A stretch of 64,000 nt of DNA from Nitrosomonas sp. (GTDB lineage Bacteria > Pseudomonadota > Gammaproteobacteria > Burkholderiales > Nitrosomonadaceae), in assembly GCA_016710135.1 (NCBI GenBank), contig JADJLM010000001.1:868001-932000 (forward strand), read 5' to 3'. Shown piece after piece: positions 38,568 to 48,763 of this stretch (its first letter is position 1; each line of letters begins with the position of its first letter). The notes under the pieces were generated by a model. The model searched no databases and was not told where the DNA came from. It worked only from the letters and a program-made list of their open reading frames with translations. The position numbers and the translations under genes were made by a program.

Positions 38568-39080
38568 TCACTTAAATTGGTTGGTATAAGCGAGTAAGTC
38601 TGATACTAGCTTATGAAATGTTTCGATGTCTTGGATTGATTGATTAAATTCTGAGGACTGATCAGATGCAGGTTTCGCATTGACATCGCGGTGGCTTAAA
38701 CCATTGGTGCGGCAGAAATCAAAAAAATTATTCCAAGCTAAATTGTATTCACGTAATTGCTTCTGAGGTAGAAATCCTCTTAAATTTTCAAACGCATCGC
38801 GCATCACCGGAAAACTCTCTTTAAGATGATCAGCTAGATCTTCAGGCCATTTAGTAGCCTTGGGATATAAACCCGATAATTCTGTTAGGAAAGTGCTATC
38901 AAAATATTCAACTGCGTCTGTACGTCGCCTACGATTAATAAACTCAATACTCAGTGAAAGCAAGAAAAGTCCGGCTAATAAAACAAATGGCCAAAGGGGC
39001 ACTTCCTCAAAATATCGAATAATCTGATCAAGCGAATTTTCCAAAGTATCCTCGATTTTTCTTAAAAATAGGTTATACAC
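38568..39080 (-). CDS. Hypothetical single-pass membrane protein
   Basis: I do not recognise this 170-residue protein. It has one membrane helix at about residues 29-48 (WPFVLLAGLFLLSLSIEF), followed by a basic RRRR stop-transfer sequence and a helical cytoplasmic part with many aromatic residues. It has no lipobox. It lies 119 bases upstream (in transcription order) of the GNAT-like gene, so the two may be co-transcribed. Confidence 0.7.
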   Translation of the reverse strand: MYNLFLRKIEDTLENSLDQIIRYFEEVPLWPFVLLAGLFLLSLSIEFINRRRRTDAVEYFDSTFLTELSGLYPKATKWPEDLADHLKESFPVMRDAFENLRGFLPQKQLREYNLAWNNFFDFCRTNGLSHRDVNAKPASDQSSEFNQSIQDIETFHKLVSDLLAYTNQFK

Positions 39081-39496
39081 AAAACAAAAACATCATACTT
39101 TATTCACTCAATTTTTATATTGAGTAAGTTTTAATTATCAATTTTGCTTGATATTGCCATAGGATATAGCGAGTAGCAATATGTTTTAGAACGCATGGTT
39201 TAGAACAGATAGTGAAGATAGTAGCTTTGATTTTATATGGAAATGGTTCTTATTTGCTTATTCTATTAGTTGATAAAAATTTTCTGTTAGGCCCTCTGAA
39301 GTGAGCTAATCTTCTGTTATTTTTAGCGATGATTTAGAATCAAAATAGCATGAATCTGATTATGCAGGTTAAAATAACCAATTTTTACTCTCTTTACCAT
39401 TAAAGAAACAAAATGCTTTAACAAGCTAAAAAATGAAAATTGATATGCATTTTATGGATATGATCAGGATATCCATACGATTTTCCAATAAAAATC
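39081..39496. other. Intergenic region before xseB
   Basis: This 416-base AT-rich gap separates a minus-strand gene from xseB. It must contain the promoter of the xseB-ispA-dxs-folE2 group. I see no gene, strong hairpin or repeat in it, and could not place promoter boxes safely. Confidence 0.4.
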
Positions 39497-39754
39497 ATGA
39501 GAAAGAAATCAACTGAGATATTAATTGCTGAGCCAGAAAGCTTTGAAGCAGCATCTGCTGAACTGGAAACTATTGTGACAAAGATGGAGAGTGGTCAAAT
39601 GACGCTGGAAGCATCATTAGCAGCCTATAAACGAGGAATGGAGTTGTTGCAGTATTGCCAAAAAACCTTGCAAGATGCGCAACAACAAATTCGTGTACTC
39701 GAAAGCGGTAATTTACAGGATTTTACTGAAACGGAAAGTATCAATGAGCGTTAG
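39497..39754 (+). CDS. xseB: Exodeoxyribonuclease VII small subunit
   Basis: This 85-residue helical protein has the XseB signature: ESFEAASAELETIVTKMESG near residue 15 and LEASLAAYKRGMELLQYC. It associates with XseA in a complex that degrades single-stranded DNA. Its end overlaps the start of ispA by 11 bases, the common xseB-ispA-dxs order. The ATG at 39497 fits the family length. Confidence 0.93.
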   Translation: MRKKSTEILIAEPESFEAASAELETIVTKMESGQMTLEASLAAYKRGMELLQYCQKTLQDAQQQIRVLESGNLQDFTETESINER

Positions 39755-40634
39755 TTTTCAGGAATGGGTTAAAAATTGTCAGCATCGATTAGAGTTGTTT
39801 TTAGAAGAGCGACTCCCGGTCGATAAAACAGTCCCGGAGCGCTTACATGATGCGATGCGCTATGCTGTACTCGGGGGCGGTAAACGTATTCGACCACTGC
39901 TGGCTTTTGCAGCGGGTGAGCTCAGTGGTGCAGATTCATCTCGCGTTAAAATCGTCGCAGCCGCTGTTGAATTGATTCATGCTTATTCCCTTGTGCATGA
40001 TGATTTACCTTGCATGGATGATGATGTTTTACGTCGAGGTAAACCGACTTGCCATATTCAATATGATGAAGCAACTGCACTCTTAGTCGGTGATAGTCTG
40101 CAAAGTCTCGCTTTTCAGCTGATGGCGGAATTTCCTCTAACGGATAGTCCTAACAATCAATTGGAAATGATTAAGCAACTGGCTCAAGCATCAGGTTCGA
40201 GAGGGATGGCTGGCGGGCAAGCCATTGATTTGGCGAGTGTCGGAAAATCCATTACCTTGCCAGAACTTGAATTAATGCATATTCATAAAACGGGAGCGTT
40301 AATTCGAGTAGCCGTCATGCTTGGGGCACATTGTGGTGATCAACTTTCCTCACACGATTTAAGTCGATTAGATCATTTTGCAAAATGTATTGGTTTGGCC
40401 TTTCAGGTGGTAGATGATATTCTCGATTCAGAAGCAACGACGGCGACACTGGGAAAAACGGCAGGAAAGGATGCTCAACAAAATAAACCAACGTATGTCA
40501 GTATTTTAGGTGTTAAGCACGCGCGCGAGTTGGCTGTATCGCTACAACAAGATGCTTACAAAGCGTTAAGTGAGATAAAATCGACCCAGCGTTTGTTACA
40601 AGTAACCGATTTCATCATTCAACGTCACTTTTAG
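39744..40634 (+). CDS. ispA: Farnesyl diphosphate synthase
   Basis: This prenyltransferase of about 296 residues joins isopentenyl and geranyl diphosphates. Both aspartate-rich motifs are present: DDLPCMDDD and DDILD. The conserved GGGKRIRPLL and the KTGALIR segment are also visible. The ATG at 39744 lies within the end of xseB and has GGAAAG in front; an open frame extends upstream to 39675 but would add unrelated residues. It supplies FPP for quinone and undecaprenyl lipid synthesis and is followed by dxs. Confidence 0.95.
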   Translation: MSVSFQEWVKNCQHRLELFLEERLPVDKTVPERLHDAMRYAVLGGGKRIRPLLAFAAGELSGADSSRVKIVAAAVELIHAYSLVHDDLPCMDDDVLRRGKPTCHIQYDEATALLVGDSLQSLAFQLMAEFPLTDSPNNQLEMIKQLAQASGSRGMAGGQAIDLASVGKSITLPELELMHIHKTGALIRVAVMLGAHCGDQLSSHDLSRLDHFAKCIGLAFQVVDDILDSEATTATLGKTAGKDAQQNKPTYVSILGVKHARELAVSLQQDAYKALSEIKSTQRLLQVTDFIIQRHF

Positions 40635-40686
40635 TTTTGATAAGTTTACCTTCTTATTTTTTGAAAATAATTTTATTCTGTGTTGA

Positions 40687-42530
40687 ATGTATCCATTACT
40701 AGATCGTATTAATAGTCCTATAGAGCTTAGGAAGTTAGATCGTAAGCAACTTCCTCAGCTCGCGAATGAATTACGCCAATTTTAATCGAATCGGTCGCCA
40801 ATACGGGAGGACATTTATCTTCTAATCTCGGCACGGTTGAACTGACTATCGCATTACATTACATATTTAATACGCCCTACGATCGAGTAGTTTGGGATGT
40901 TGGTCATCAAACTTACGCCCATAAAATTCTTACGGGCCGTCGTGCTGGAATGGCAAAGTTAAGAATGAAAGGAGGCGTTGCTGGTTTTCCTCGTCGTGAT
41001 GAGAGCGAATATGACGCATTTGGAACCGCTCATTCAAGCACATCGATTAGTGCTGCGCTTGGCATGGCGGTTGCCTCACGATTGGGCGAGGTGACTAGGC
41101 GAGCCATTGCTATTATTGGGGATGGCGCTATGAGTGCGGGTATGGCTTTTGAAGCGCTCAACAATGCGGGTGTGATGGATGCTAATTTACTCGTGATATT
41201 GAATGATAATGATATGTCTATCTCGCCTCCTGTCGGCGCACTCAATAATTATTTGGCTAAATTGATGTCCGGACGATTTTATGCCACTGCGCGCAGGGCG
41301 GGTGAAAAAGTACTTGGTGTAGTACCGCCAGTTTTAGAATTAGCGAGACGTGCAGAGGAACATGTAAAAGGAATGATGACCCCAGGTACTTTATTTGAGG
41401 AATTTGGCTTCAATTATATTGGACCGATAGATGGGCATGATCTTGATGTATTATTGGCGACACTGAATAACATTAAGCAGCTTGACGGCCCACAATTTTT
41501 ACATGTGGTCACCCGCAAAGGTGCAGGTTATAAGCTCGCTGAAGATGGTCCGATTTTATATCACGGCGTTGGTAAATTTGATCCAGCAAAAGGCATTGTA
41601 GCTAAAACTGCAAGTAAACCAACCTATACTCAAGTATTTGGAGATTGGTTATGTGATATGGCTGCATCAGATACACGTTTAATTGGCGTTACCCCTGCAA
41701 TGCGCGAAGGATCGGGTTTAGTTAGATTTTCTCAAGAGTATCCTAATCGCTACTTTGATGTTGGTATTGCGGAGCAACATGCTGTTACCTTTGCGGCGGG
41801 TGCTGCTTGTGACGGTTTAAAACCTGTAGTGGCAATTTACTCAACCTTCTTGCAACGCGCTTATGATCAACTGATACATGATGTAGCGATTCAAAATTTA
41901 CCGGTTGTATTTGCAATCGATCGGGCTGGATTAGTCGGTGCTGATGGACCTACTCATGCGGGAAGCTTTGACTTAAGTTATTTAAGGTGTATTCCTAATA
42001 TCACAGTGATGGTGCCTGCTGATGAGAATGAGTGTCGGCAAATGTTGTATACAGCTTTCCAACTCAACACACCTTCCGCAGTTCGCTACCCACGTGGCTC
42101 AGGTATTGGGGTTAAAATTCAGAAGAAAATGAATGCGTTGCCGATTGGTCGCGGAGAAATTCGGCGCTCAGGTAATAAAATTGCAATTTTAGTCTTTGGA
42201 ACCTTGCTTTTCCCTTGTTTAGACGTAGGAGAAGTGTTGGATGCAACGGTTGTCAACATGCGTTTTGTAAAACCATTGGATGATGAGCTAGTGAGTGATT
42301 TAGCTAAAACGCATGAATTATTAGTAACTGTTGAAGAGAATACTATCATGGGAGGAGCGGGAAGTGCTGTCCTTGAATCGCTCATGGCGAGAGGTGTCAT
42401 TGTGAATGTTCTACAATTAGGATTACCAGATTCTTTTCTAGACCAAGGTGATCCAGTGCAAATGCTGGCAGATTGTGGGTTGGATAAAGCGGGTATTCTA
42501 AAATCGATCCAAGCCAAGTTAAGTGATTAA
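40687..42530 (+). pseudogene. dxs: 1-deoxy-D-xylulose-5-phosphate synthase, frameshifted
   Basis: The ATG at 40687 starts MYPLLDRINSPIELRKLDRK, which stops after LANELRQF at 40783-40785. The next frame continues LIESVANTGGHLSSNLGTVE and runs to the end at 42530. Restoring one T in the run at 40780-40783 yields a normal 614-residue enzyme. The thiamine-diphosphate site is visible in GDGAMSAGMAFEALNNAG, and the transketolase-like domain has DRAGLVGADGPTHAG. Dxs feeds the MEP pathway that supplies IspA next door. As dxs is normally essential, I read the break as an indel error. Confidence 0.93.
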
Positions 42531-42676
42531 TTCAGTGGTAGTAGGTAAATCAGTGATTACTGAGAACTATTTTTAATAGAAGGTAGTCACATTGCTTGAG
42601 GTGCTATCAATATTAAGTGCTGTAATAGGCGGTTATCTCTCAGAAAAGGACTCAAGAATATTTCCAGAGGATCAAT

Positions 42677-43486
42677 ATGAATAAGCAGATTGATATGCCA
42701 ATTGCTGATGTTCAGAGCTCGCTCGATACGCGTCGAATCGCGATTGATCGAGTAGGCATTAAAGCAATAAGGCATCCGGTCAAGGTGGCAGATAAGGGCG
42801 GAGGTGTTCAACATACGGTAGCAATATTTAACATGTATGTTAATTTACCGCACAATTTTAAAGGTACCCACATGTCGCGTTTCGTGGAAATATTGAATAG
42901 CCATGAACGTGAAATATCGGTTGAATCATTCGAAGAAATATTAAGAGCAATGGTTACCCGACTTGAATCTGACTCAGGTCATATTGAGATGAGTTTCCCA
43001 TACTTTGTTAATAAATCTGCGCCGATTTCGGGCGTACAAAGCTTGCTCGATTATGAAGTTACATTTATTGGTGAAGTGAAACAGGGAGAGTATCGTTTTA
43101 CAATGAAGGTCGTGGTTCCAGTTACGAGTCTTTGCCCTTGTTCAAAAAAGATTTCTGATTATGGTGCTCATAATCAACGTTCGCACGTTACTGTTGCAGT
43201 TCGTACTAATAGTTTTGTTTGGATTGAAGATATTATCAAAATTGCTGAAGAGCAAGCTTCTTGTGAGCTATATGGGTTACTGAAACGCCCTGATGAAAAG
43301 TATGTTACAGAAAGAGCGTATGATAACCCTAAATTTGTCGAAGACATCGTACGAGATGTAGCAGAAATACTAAATCACGATGATCGAATCGATGCCTATG
43401 TCGTCGAATCTGAAAATTTTGAGTCCATACATAATCACTCTGCTTATGCCTTGATCGAAGGAGACAAGCATCAAAAGCAAAAATAG
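42677..43486 (+). CDS. folE2: GTP cyclohydrolase FolE2 (type IB)
   Basis: This 269-residue enzyme makes dihydroneopterin triphosphate, the first step of folate synthesis. It belongs to the COG1469/FolE2 type and not to the FolE type. The features are RIAIDRVGIKAIRHPV, NLPHNFKGTHMSRFVE, and the conserved cysteine in VTSLCPCSKKIS, followed by the NQRSH metal-site region. The start has AGGA upstream. FolE2 can use metals other than zinc and is often zinc-regulated, but I see no clear Zur box here. Confidence 0.93.
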   Translation: MNKQIDMPIADVQSSLDTRRIAIDRVGIKAIRHPVKVADKGGGVQHTVAIFNMYVNLPHNFKGTHMSRFVEILNSHEREISVESFEEILRAMVTRLESDSGHIEMSFPYFVNKSAPISGVQSLLDYEVTFIGEVKQGEYRFTMKVVVPVTSLCPCSKKISDYGAHNQRSHVTVAVRTNSFVWIEDIIKIAEEQASCELYGLLKRPDEKYVTERAYDNPKFVEDIVRDVAEILNHDDRIDAYVVESENFESIHNHSAYALIEGDKHQKQK

Positions 43487-43492
43487 ATTCAA

Positions 43493-45031
43493 TCAAGTAG
43501 AACTAAGTTGAGAAAAATCCTTTAATCGAAATCCCAATAGCCATAGCGTCAAAAAATAAGCAATTGCGCCAATACAGACCGTGAAGGTTAAATGGAGTGT
43601 ACGGTTGATGGCATTCATCTGTAGCCATAAGCTATCATTTCCACTACTCAACCAAAGCGTGGCACTCATAACAGTCACAGCAACCAAAATTTTAACCATA
43701 AATTTAAACCAACCAGGTAAAGGTTGATAAATACCGTTACTGCGCAGCTTATAGTAGAGTAGCCCTGCATTGAGGCAAGCACCCAAGCCAATTGCTAAAG
43801 CTAGGCCAGCGTGCTGCAGTGGAATGATAAATATCAAGTTCATGACTTGTGTGGCAACGAGCGTTAATACAGCGATTTTGACTGGCGTTTTAATGTTTTG
43901 TCGCGCATAGAAACCCGGAGCAAGCACTTTAACCATGATGAGCCCCAGTAATCCAAAGCTATAGGCAATGAGTGCTTGCCGTGTCATCCAAACATCTTCT
44001 GCTGTAAATGCACCATAATGAAACAGTGTCGTAATCAGCGGAGTTGCAAGTAAGGCTAATGCGAAAGCTGCAGGCAGGGTTAACAAGACAGTTAAACGTA
44101 GCCCCCAGTCAAGTAAGCGAGAATAAGCCTCATTACTGCGGCTTGCATAATGGCGCGATAACGAAGGAAGTAAAATTGTACCTAGTGCGACACCGAGCAG
44201 TCCTGCGGGAAATTCCATTAATCGGTCTGCGTAATAAAGCCATGAAACACTTCCTGTGACGAGTAAAGAAGCAAAAATCGTGTTGATTAATAAGCTAATT
44301 TGCCCAATGGATACGCCAAAGATAGCGGGTAGCATCAGCTTTAGTACTCGTCCTGCGCCGGTATCAGTAGATTTGAATCGAAAGCGTGGCATCCGCTTAA
44401 TTCGAATTAAATAAGGAATTTGGAACAGAAGTTGTAATATTCCTCCTAGGAAAACAGCCCATGCGAGTGCCAGCACAGGGGGATCAATATAAGGAACAAG
44501 CCATAATGAGCAACCGATGAATGATAAATTTAATAAAACGGGTGTAAATGCGGGTATTGAGAATTTACTGTAGCTATTTAGAATCCCACCCGCCAGAGCA
44601 ACTAATGAAATAAATAAAATATAAGGGAAAGTGATACGCAAAAGCGTGACAGTGAGTGAAAATTTTTCAGCGTCACCCGAAAATCCAGGAGCACTGATAT
44701 AAATAATCAAGGGAGCAGCTACAATGCCAATCAGTGTGACAATAAAAAGTGTAACGCCTAATAGTGTCGTCACATGATCGATTAATTCGCGTGTTTCAGT
44801 TTCACTTCGATTATTTTTATATTCAGCTAAAATAGGAACGAAAGCTTGTGAAAAAGCTCCTTCGGCAAATAATCTGCGGAGTAAATTGGGAATTCGGAAC
44901 GCAACAAAAAAAGCATCTGTTGCTACACCCGCACCAAAAATTCTAGCGATCAATACATCTCGTACGAATCCTAGAATACGGGAAATCAATGTCATGCTAC
45001 TAACGGTAGCCAATGCTTTGAGTAGATTCAA
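43493..45031 (-). CDS. murJ: Lipid II flippase MurJ
   Basis: This 512-residue inner-membrane protein of the MOP superfamily has about fourteen helices. The opening LKALATVSSMTLISRILGFVRDVLIARIFG is characteristic, as is DAFFVAFRIPNLLRRLFAEGAF. It flips the peptidoglycan precursor lipid II and therefore connects with the mre/mrd genes at the left end of the window. It converges with folE2, six bases apart. Confidence 0.95.
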   Translation of the reverse strand: MNLLKALATVSSMTLISRILGFVRDVLIARIFGAGVATDAFFVAFRIPNLLRRLFAEGAFSQAFVPILAEYKNNRSETETRELIDHVTTLLGVTLFIVTLIGIVAAPLIIYISAPGFSGDAEKFSLTVTLLRITFPYILFISLVALAGGILNSYSKFSIPAFTPVLLNLSFIGCSLWLVPYIDPPVLALAWAVFLGGILQLLFQIPYLIRIKRMPRFRFKSTDTGAGRVLKLMLPAIFGVSIGQISLLINTIFASLLVTGSVSWLYYADRLMEFPAGLLGVALGTILLPSLSRHYASRSNEAYSRLLDWGLRLTVLLTLPAAFALALLATPLITTLFHYGAFTAEDVWMTRQALIAYSFGLLGLIMVKVLAPGFYARQNIKTPVKIAVLTLVATQVMNLIFIIPLQHAGLALAIGLGACLNAGLLYYKLRSNGIYQPLPGWFKFMVKILVAVTVMSATLWLSSGNDSLWLQMNAINRTLHLTFTVCIGAIAYFLTLWLLGFRLKDFSQLSST

Positions 45032-45233
45032 TTTATTCGGGAAAAAACCTAGCGACGAGTAGGTTAGTACATGTATGTTCGAAAGTGACTTATTTTACGT
45101 GGGTTTAAGATAATTGTGATCAATAATTATTGCCAGTTCTAGTAAATGAGGATGAAGCGCTTTTTTCAATCTGTGCAGATTTGATAATAAAATATCTGTT
45201 ATCGATTAAATCAAGAATAAAAGGAAATTATCT

Positions 45234-45311
45234 ATGCTGAAAAAAATTGCCATCATTGTCACAACAATTTTTGTTGTTGGTTATATTTATCTAATGGCTA
45301 AGTTTTTCTAA
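45234..45311 (+). CDS. Small single-helix membrane protein (25 residues)
   Basis: A short frame reads MLKKIAIIVTTIFVVGYIYL and ends in MAKFF. It is preceded by a good ribosome site (AAGGAAA) eight bases before the ATG. It is almost entirely one hydrophobic helix with a basic N-terminus, which fits a small membrane peptide or a leader. It lies between murJ (divergent) and the uracil-DNA glycosylase gene. It is too short for homology to help; the call rests on the ribosome site and the helix. Confidence 0.5.
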   Translation: MLKKIAIIVTTIFVVGYIYLMAKFF

Positions 45312-45354
45312 CTCAAAGACAGCGTAGTTTAGGATCAAACTAAATTTTCTACCG

Positions 45355-46008
45355 ATGAGTGATAATCTGTTGCTGAATGATTGTCAACGTTGTAGTCGTC
45401 TTGCCTCATTCTTAGCGGATGTAAAAGCGCAATACCCTACCTATCATGCAAGGCCAGTTGCTGCCTTCGGTGATATAAATCCAAAGTTATTAATCGTGGG
45501 TCTTGCGCCGGGAATGCATGGTGCTAATCGGACCGGTAGGCCTTTTACAGGAGATTATGCAGGTATTCTGCTTTACCAAACGCTATTCAAATTTGGTTTG
45601 GCAAATCAGCCTGAATCAATTTCGAGCGCTGATAAGCTGTGCCTCTTCCATACTCGCATTACAAATGCAGTAAAATGTCTGCCACCTGAAAATAAACCTA
45701 AGCCCTGTGAAATCAAACAATGTAATGATTATTTATCGAATGAGATAGCGCATTTCATTAAATCAAACGGCAAGGGGGTATTGGCGCTGGGGAATGTGGC
45801 TCACCAAGCAGTACTATTGGCGCTAAATTTAAAATTAAAATACTACCCATTTAGTCATGGTGCAATTTATGTGTTGCCCAATGAATTAAGGCTTTACGAC
45901 AGCTATCACTGTAGTCGCTACAATACCCAAACCAAGCGTTTGACTCAGGCGATGTTCGAGCAAGTGTTTTCAGAGATTTGTGCAGATTTAGCTATTCCCA
46001 ATCATTAA
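45355..46008 (+). CDS. Uracil-DNA glycosylase, family 5 (UDGb)
   Basis: This 217-residue glycosylase has the family 5 motif A as VGLAPGMHGANRTGRPFTGD and the C-terminal motif around YHCSRYNTQT. Cysteines near the N-terminus (CQRC) and in the middle (KCLPPENK, PCEIKQC) fit the iron-sulfur cluster of this family. Enzymes of this type remove uracil and other deaminated bases from DNA. Oxidised and deaminated bases are plausible in an ammonia oxidiser that makes nitrogen oxides. It lies near uvrC in a repair-rich stretch. Confidence 0.9.
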   Translation: MSDNLLLNDCQRCSRLASFLADVKAQYPTYHARPVAAFGDINPKLLIVGLAPGMHGANRTGRPFTGDYAGILLYQTLFKFGLANQPESISSADKLCLFHTRITNAVKCLPPENKPKPCEIKQCNDYLSNEIAHFIKSNGKGVLALGNVAHQAVLLALNLKLKYYPFSHGAIYVLPNELRLYDSYHCSRYNTQTKRLTQAMFEQVFSEICADLAIPNH

Positions 46009-46024
46009 ACTTAGGAGAAATCGA

Positions 46025-46210
46025 ATGCCTTATGTAAATATTCGTGTTGCTGGTACCTTGACACGTGAACAAAAACAGAAAATTGCTGAAGAAATTACAG
46101 ATACGCTAGAACGCGTTGCTAATAAACCCAAATCGTATACGTATATTTCTTTTGATGAAATGCCGCATGATACGTGGGCCATTGCTGGCAAATTACTAGG
46201 TGACGATTGA
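46025..46210 (+). CDS. 4-oxalocrotonate tautomerase-family protein
   Basis: This 61-residue protein has the catalytic N-terminal proline after Met (MPYVNIRVAG) and the usual beta-alpha-beta layout. The family acts on keto-enol tautomers; the substrate here is unknown. It sits 16 bases after the glycosylase gene and 19 before uvrC, so the three may share a transcript. A ribosome site (AGGAGAA) precedes the ATG. Confidence 0.85.
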   Translation: MPYVNIRVAGTLTREQKQKIAEEITDTLERVANKPKSYTYISFDEMPHDTWAIAGKLLGDD

Positions 46211-46229
46211 ATAATAAGCATTAAACATC

Positions 46230-48047
46230 GTGTCTGAAGCTATATTTGACGGCAAGGTTCTCGCTGCTGCGCTTCCAAATTTACCAGGTGTATATCGAAT
46301 GTTAAATACAGCGGGGGAGGTCATTTATGTCGGTAAGGCGATCGACCTTCGCAAACGAGTTTCATCCTATTTTCAGAAATCAACGCTAGGGCCGCGTATT
46401 CAGTTGATGGTGTCGCAAATTGCAGGAATTGAAACAACGGTTACACGATCGGAAGCCGAAGCCTTGCTGCTTGAGAATAATCTGATCAAAAGCTTAACTC
46501 CTCGCTATAACATTCTGTTTCGAGACGATAAATCGTATCCTTATGTAAAATTAAGCCAACATGCGTTCCCCCGTTTGGCTTTTTATCGGGGTACTATTGA
46601 TCATCAGCACCAATATTTCGGCCCTTTTCCCAATGCCGGAGTTGTACGTGAAAGTATTCAACTGTTGCAAAAAGTGTTCCGGCTTCGAACTTGTGAAGAC
46701 AGTATGTTTCATCACCGGACTGGACCTTGTTTACTCTATCAAATTAAGCGCTGTAGCGGCCCTTGTGTTAATTTAATTAAGCAATCTGATTATCTGGCTG
46801 ATGTTAAAAGTGCTACTCTCTTTCTCCAAGGTAAGCAAAGTGAGGTAATTAATACGATTGCAGAAAAAATGCGACAGGCTTCTCATCGGATGAACTATGA
46901 GCAAGCTGCTGTTTTCCGTGATCAGATGCAGGCTTTACGAAAAATTCAAGAAAAACAATTTGTTGACAGCGTTAAATCGCTTGATGCTGATGTTATTGCA
47001 GGCGTTAAGGCACTGGATGGTTCAGAGAAAATCTGTGTTAATCTCGTGATGATCAGGGGGGGGTTACATTTGGGAGATAAAAGTTTTTTTCCACAGAATA
47101 TCCATGGCTATGAGATGGTCGATGTGCTTGAAGCATTTATTGCACAGCATTATTTAAATCGAAGTATTCCACCCATGATCATTATTGACACCAAAATTCA
47201 AATGAAGGCGCTGCAGTCTTTGCTGACCGAGCAAGCAAATCGGAAAGTAGCGATAGTCAGTAATCCAATCGGTGAACGTCGAATGTGGTTGGATATGGCT
47301 ACAGCTAATGCCCATTTGGCGTTAAAGCAATTATTGCAGCGGCAGGCAAGTCAAGAGGATAGGTTACATATTCTGCAGCAGACATTAAATTTATCGAATC
47401 TTAGTCGAATCGAGTGTTTCGATATTAGTCACACTGCAGGAGAAGCTACGGTTGCAGCCTGCGTCGTTTATGATCATTTTACCATGCAAAATAATGAATA
47501 TCGTCGCTATAACATTACAGGTATCGTGCCGGGCGACGACTATGCTGCAATGAAACAAGCGTTACAACGACGCTATGTAAAAATTGTTGAAGGGCATGGC
47601 AAGATTCCAGACCTTATCTTAATTGATGGCGGTAAAGGTCAAGTCAGCGCGGCACAGGAAACTCTGACTGAATTAGGATTGGCAGATATTCCTTTTCTAG
47701 GTGTAGCAAAGGGAGAAGATCGTAAACCAGGGCTTGAACAATTGGTTTTCCCATTAGCAGAAAACCCGTTAAAATTACCAGCCGATCATGCCGGTTTACA
47801 TTTAATTCAGCAAATTCGGGATGAAGCGCATCGTTTTGCGATTCAAGGTCACCGTGCGAGAAGAAATAAAGCAAGAACAGTCTCAAGGCTTGAAGAGATT
47901 GCAGGCATTGGCGCTAAACGTCGCCAGAGTTTACTGGGGCGGTTTGGTGGAATGAAAGGCGTGCTAACAGCAAGTATTGAAGAATTACAGCAAACAGAAG
48001 GTATAAGCCAAGCTTTGGCAGAACGTATTTATCAGGAGCTACATTGA
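46230..48047 (+). CDS. uvrC: UvrABC system protein C (excinuclease subunit)
   Basis: This 605-residue protein makes the dual incisions of nucleotide excision repair. The GIY-YIG domain starts LPGVYRMLNTAGEVIYVGKA. A Cys-rich segment follows (RCSGPCVN), then the UVR domain, an RNase H-like endonuclease domain with FDISHTAGEATVA and LILIDGGKGQ, and C-terminal helix-hairpin-helix motifs (EIAGIGAKRRQSLL). The start is a GTG at 46230. Length is typical. Confidence 0.96.
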   Translation: MSEAIFDGKVLAAALPNLPGVYRMLNTAGEVIYVGKAIDLRKRVSSYFQKSTLGPRIQLMVSQIAGIETTVTRSEAEALLLENNLIKSLTPRYNILFRDDKSYPYVKLSQHAFPRLAFYRGTIDHQHQYFGPFPNAGVVRESIQLLQKVFRLRTCEDSMFHHRTGPCLLYQIKRCSGPCVNLIKQSDYLADVKSATLFLQGKQSEVINTIAEKMRQASHRMNYEQAAVFRDQMQALRKIQEKQFVDSVKSLDADVIAGVKALDGSEKICVNLVMIRGGLHLGDKSFFPQNIHGYEMVDVLEAFIAQHYLNRSIPPMIIIDTKIQMKALQSLLTEQANRKVAIVSNPIGERRMWLDMATANAHLALKQLLQRQASQEDRLHILQQTLNLSNLSRIECFDISHTAGEATVAACVVYDHFTMQNNEYRRYNITGIVPGDDYAAMKQALQRRYVKIVEGHGKIPDLILIDGGKGQVSAAQETLTELGLADIPFLGVAKGEDRKPGLEQLVFPLAENPLKLPADHAGLHLIQQIRDEAHRFAIQGHRARRNKARTVSRLEEIAGIGAKRRQSLLGRFGGMKGVLTASIEELQQTEGISQALAERIYQELH

Positions 48048-48122
48048 CGATACGCTGCATATAAGTATATTCGTTATTCAAATGATCTTAACTAGTCATT
48101 ACTTTTTCTTACAGATTATCTA

Positions 48123-48683
48123 ATGCCCTTTAATTTACCTAACCTCTTAACCTGGCTTAGGATTTTTGCGATTCCATTATTCGTCGGGATTTTTTATATT
48201 CCTGGGTTATCGCCCTTTGGTCAGAATTTGGTGGCTACTATTATTTTTAGCGTAGCAGCGATTACTGATTGGTTAGATGGTTACCTCGCGCGTACGCTTA
48301 ATCAAACTTCAGCTTTTGGCGCTTTTCTTGATCCTGTAGCTGATAAATTAATGGTGACAGCAGCCCTTATCATTCTTTTGCATTTAGAACGCTTAGATGC
48401 GCCTATTGCTTTAATCATTATTGGTCGTGAAATTACCGTTTCAGCACTTCGCGAATGGATGGCTCAAATCGGTAAAGCAAAAAGTGTGGCAGTCTCATTC
48501 ATGGGAAAAATCAAAACGACTGCACAAATGATTGCAATTCCGTTGCTGCTATATCATGAACCGGTAGCAGACTCATTTAATTCTCATCTCGTGGGAACTT
48601 GGTTTATTTACCTTGCTGCATTTCTGACGCTGTGGTCAATGATTTATTATTTAAAAGCGGCTATTCCGCATGCACTCAAATAG
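48123..48683 (+). CDS. pgsA: CDP-diacylglycerol-glycerol-3-phosphate 3-phosphatidyltransferase
   Basis: This 186-residue integral membrane enzyme makes phosphatidylglycerol phosphate. The CDP-alcohol motif is complete: DWLDGYLAR, followed by FGAFLDPVADKL. It opens FNLPNLLTWLRIFAIPLFV, as is usual for PgsA. uvrC-pgsA is a common order in betaproteobacteria. The gene is followed by a strong terminator. Confidence 0.95.
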   Translation: MPFNLPNLLTWLRIFAIPLFVGIFYIPGLSPFGQNLVATIIFSVAAITDWLDGYLARTLNQTSAFGAFLDPVADKLMVTAALIILLHLERLDAPIALIIIGREITVSALREWMAQIGKAKSVAVSFMGKIKTTAQMIAIPLLLYHEPVADSFNSHLVGTWFIYLAAFLTLWSMIYYLKAAIPHALK

Positions 48684-48703
48684 CACGCTAAAATTACTAA
48701 GCT

Positions 48704-48746
48704 TTTATCTGCCTCAGTAAATGATATATTTTCTGAGGCAGATAAA
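48704..48746. terminator. Bidirectional terminator after pgsA
   Basis: A 14-base perfect inverted repeat, TTTATCTGCCTCAG (48704-48717) and CTGAGGCAGATAAA (48733-48746), lies between pgsA (plus) and the lipoprotein gene (minus). A GC-rich core with A/T flanks on both sides suits termination from both directions. Confidence 0.88.
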
Positions 48747-48763
48747 TTTAAGCAAGGCTTGGC

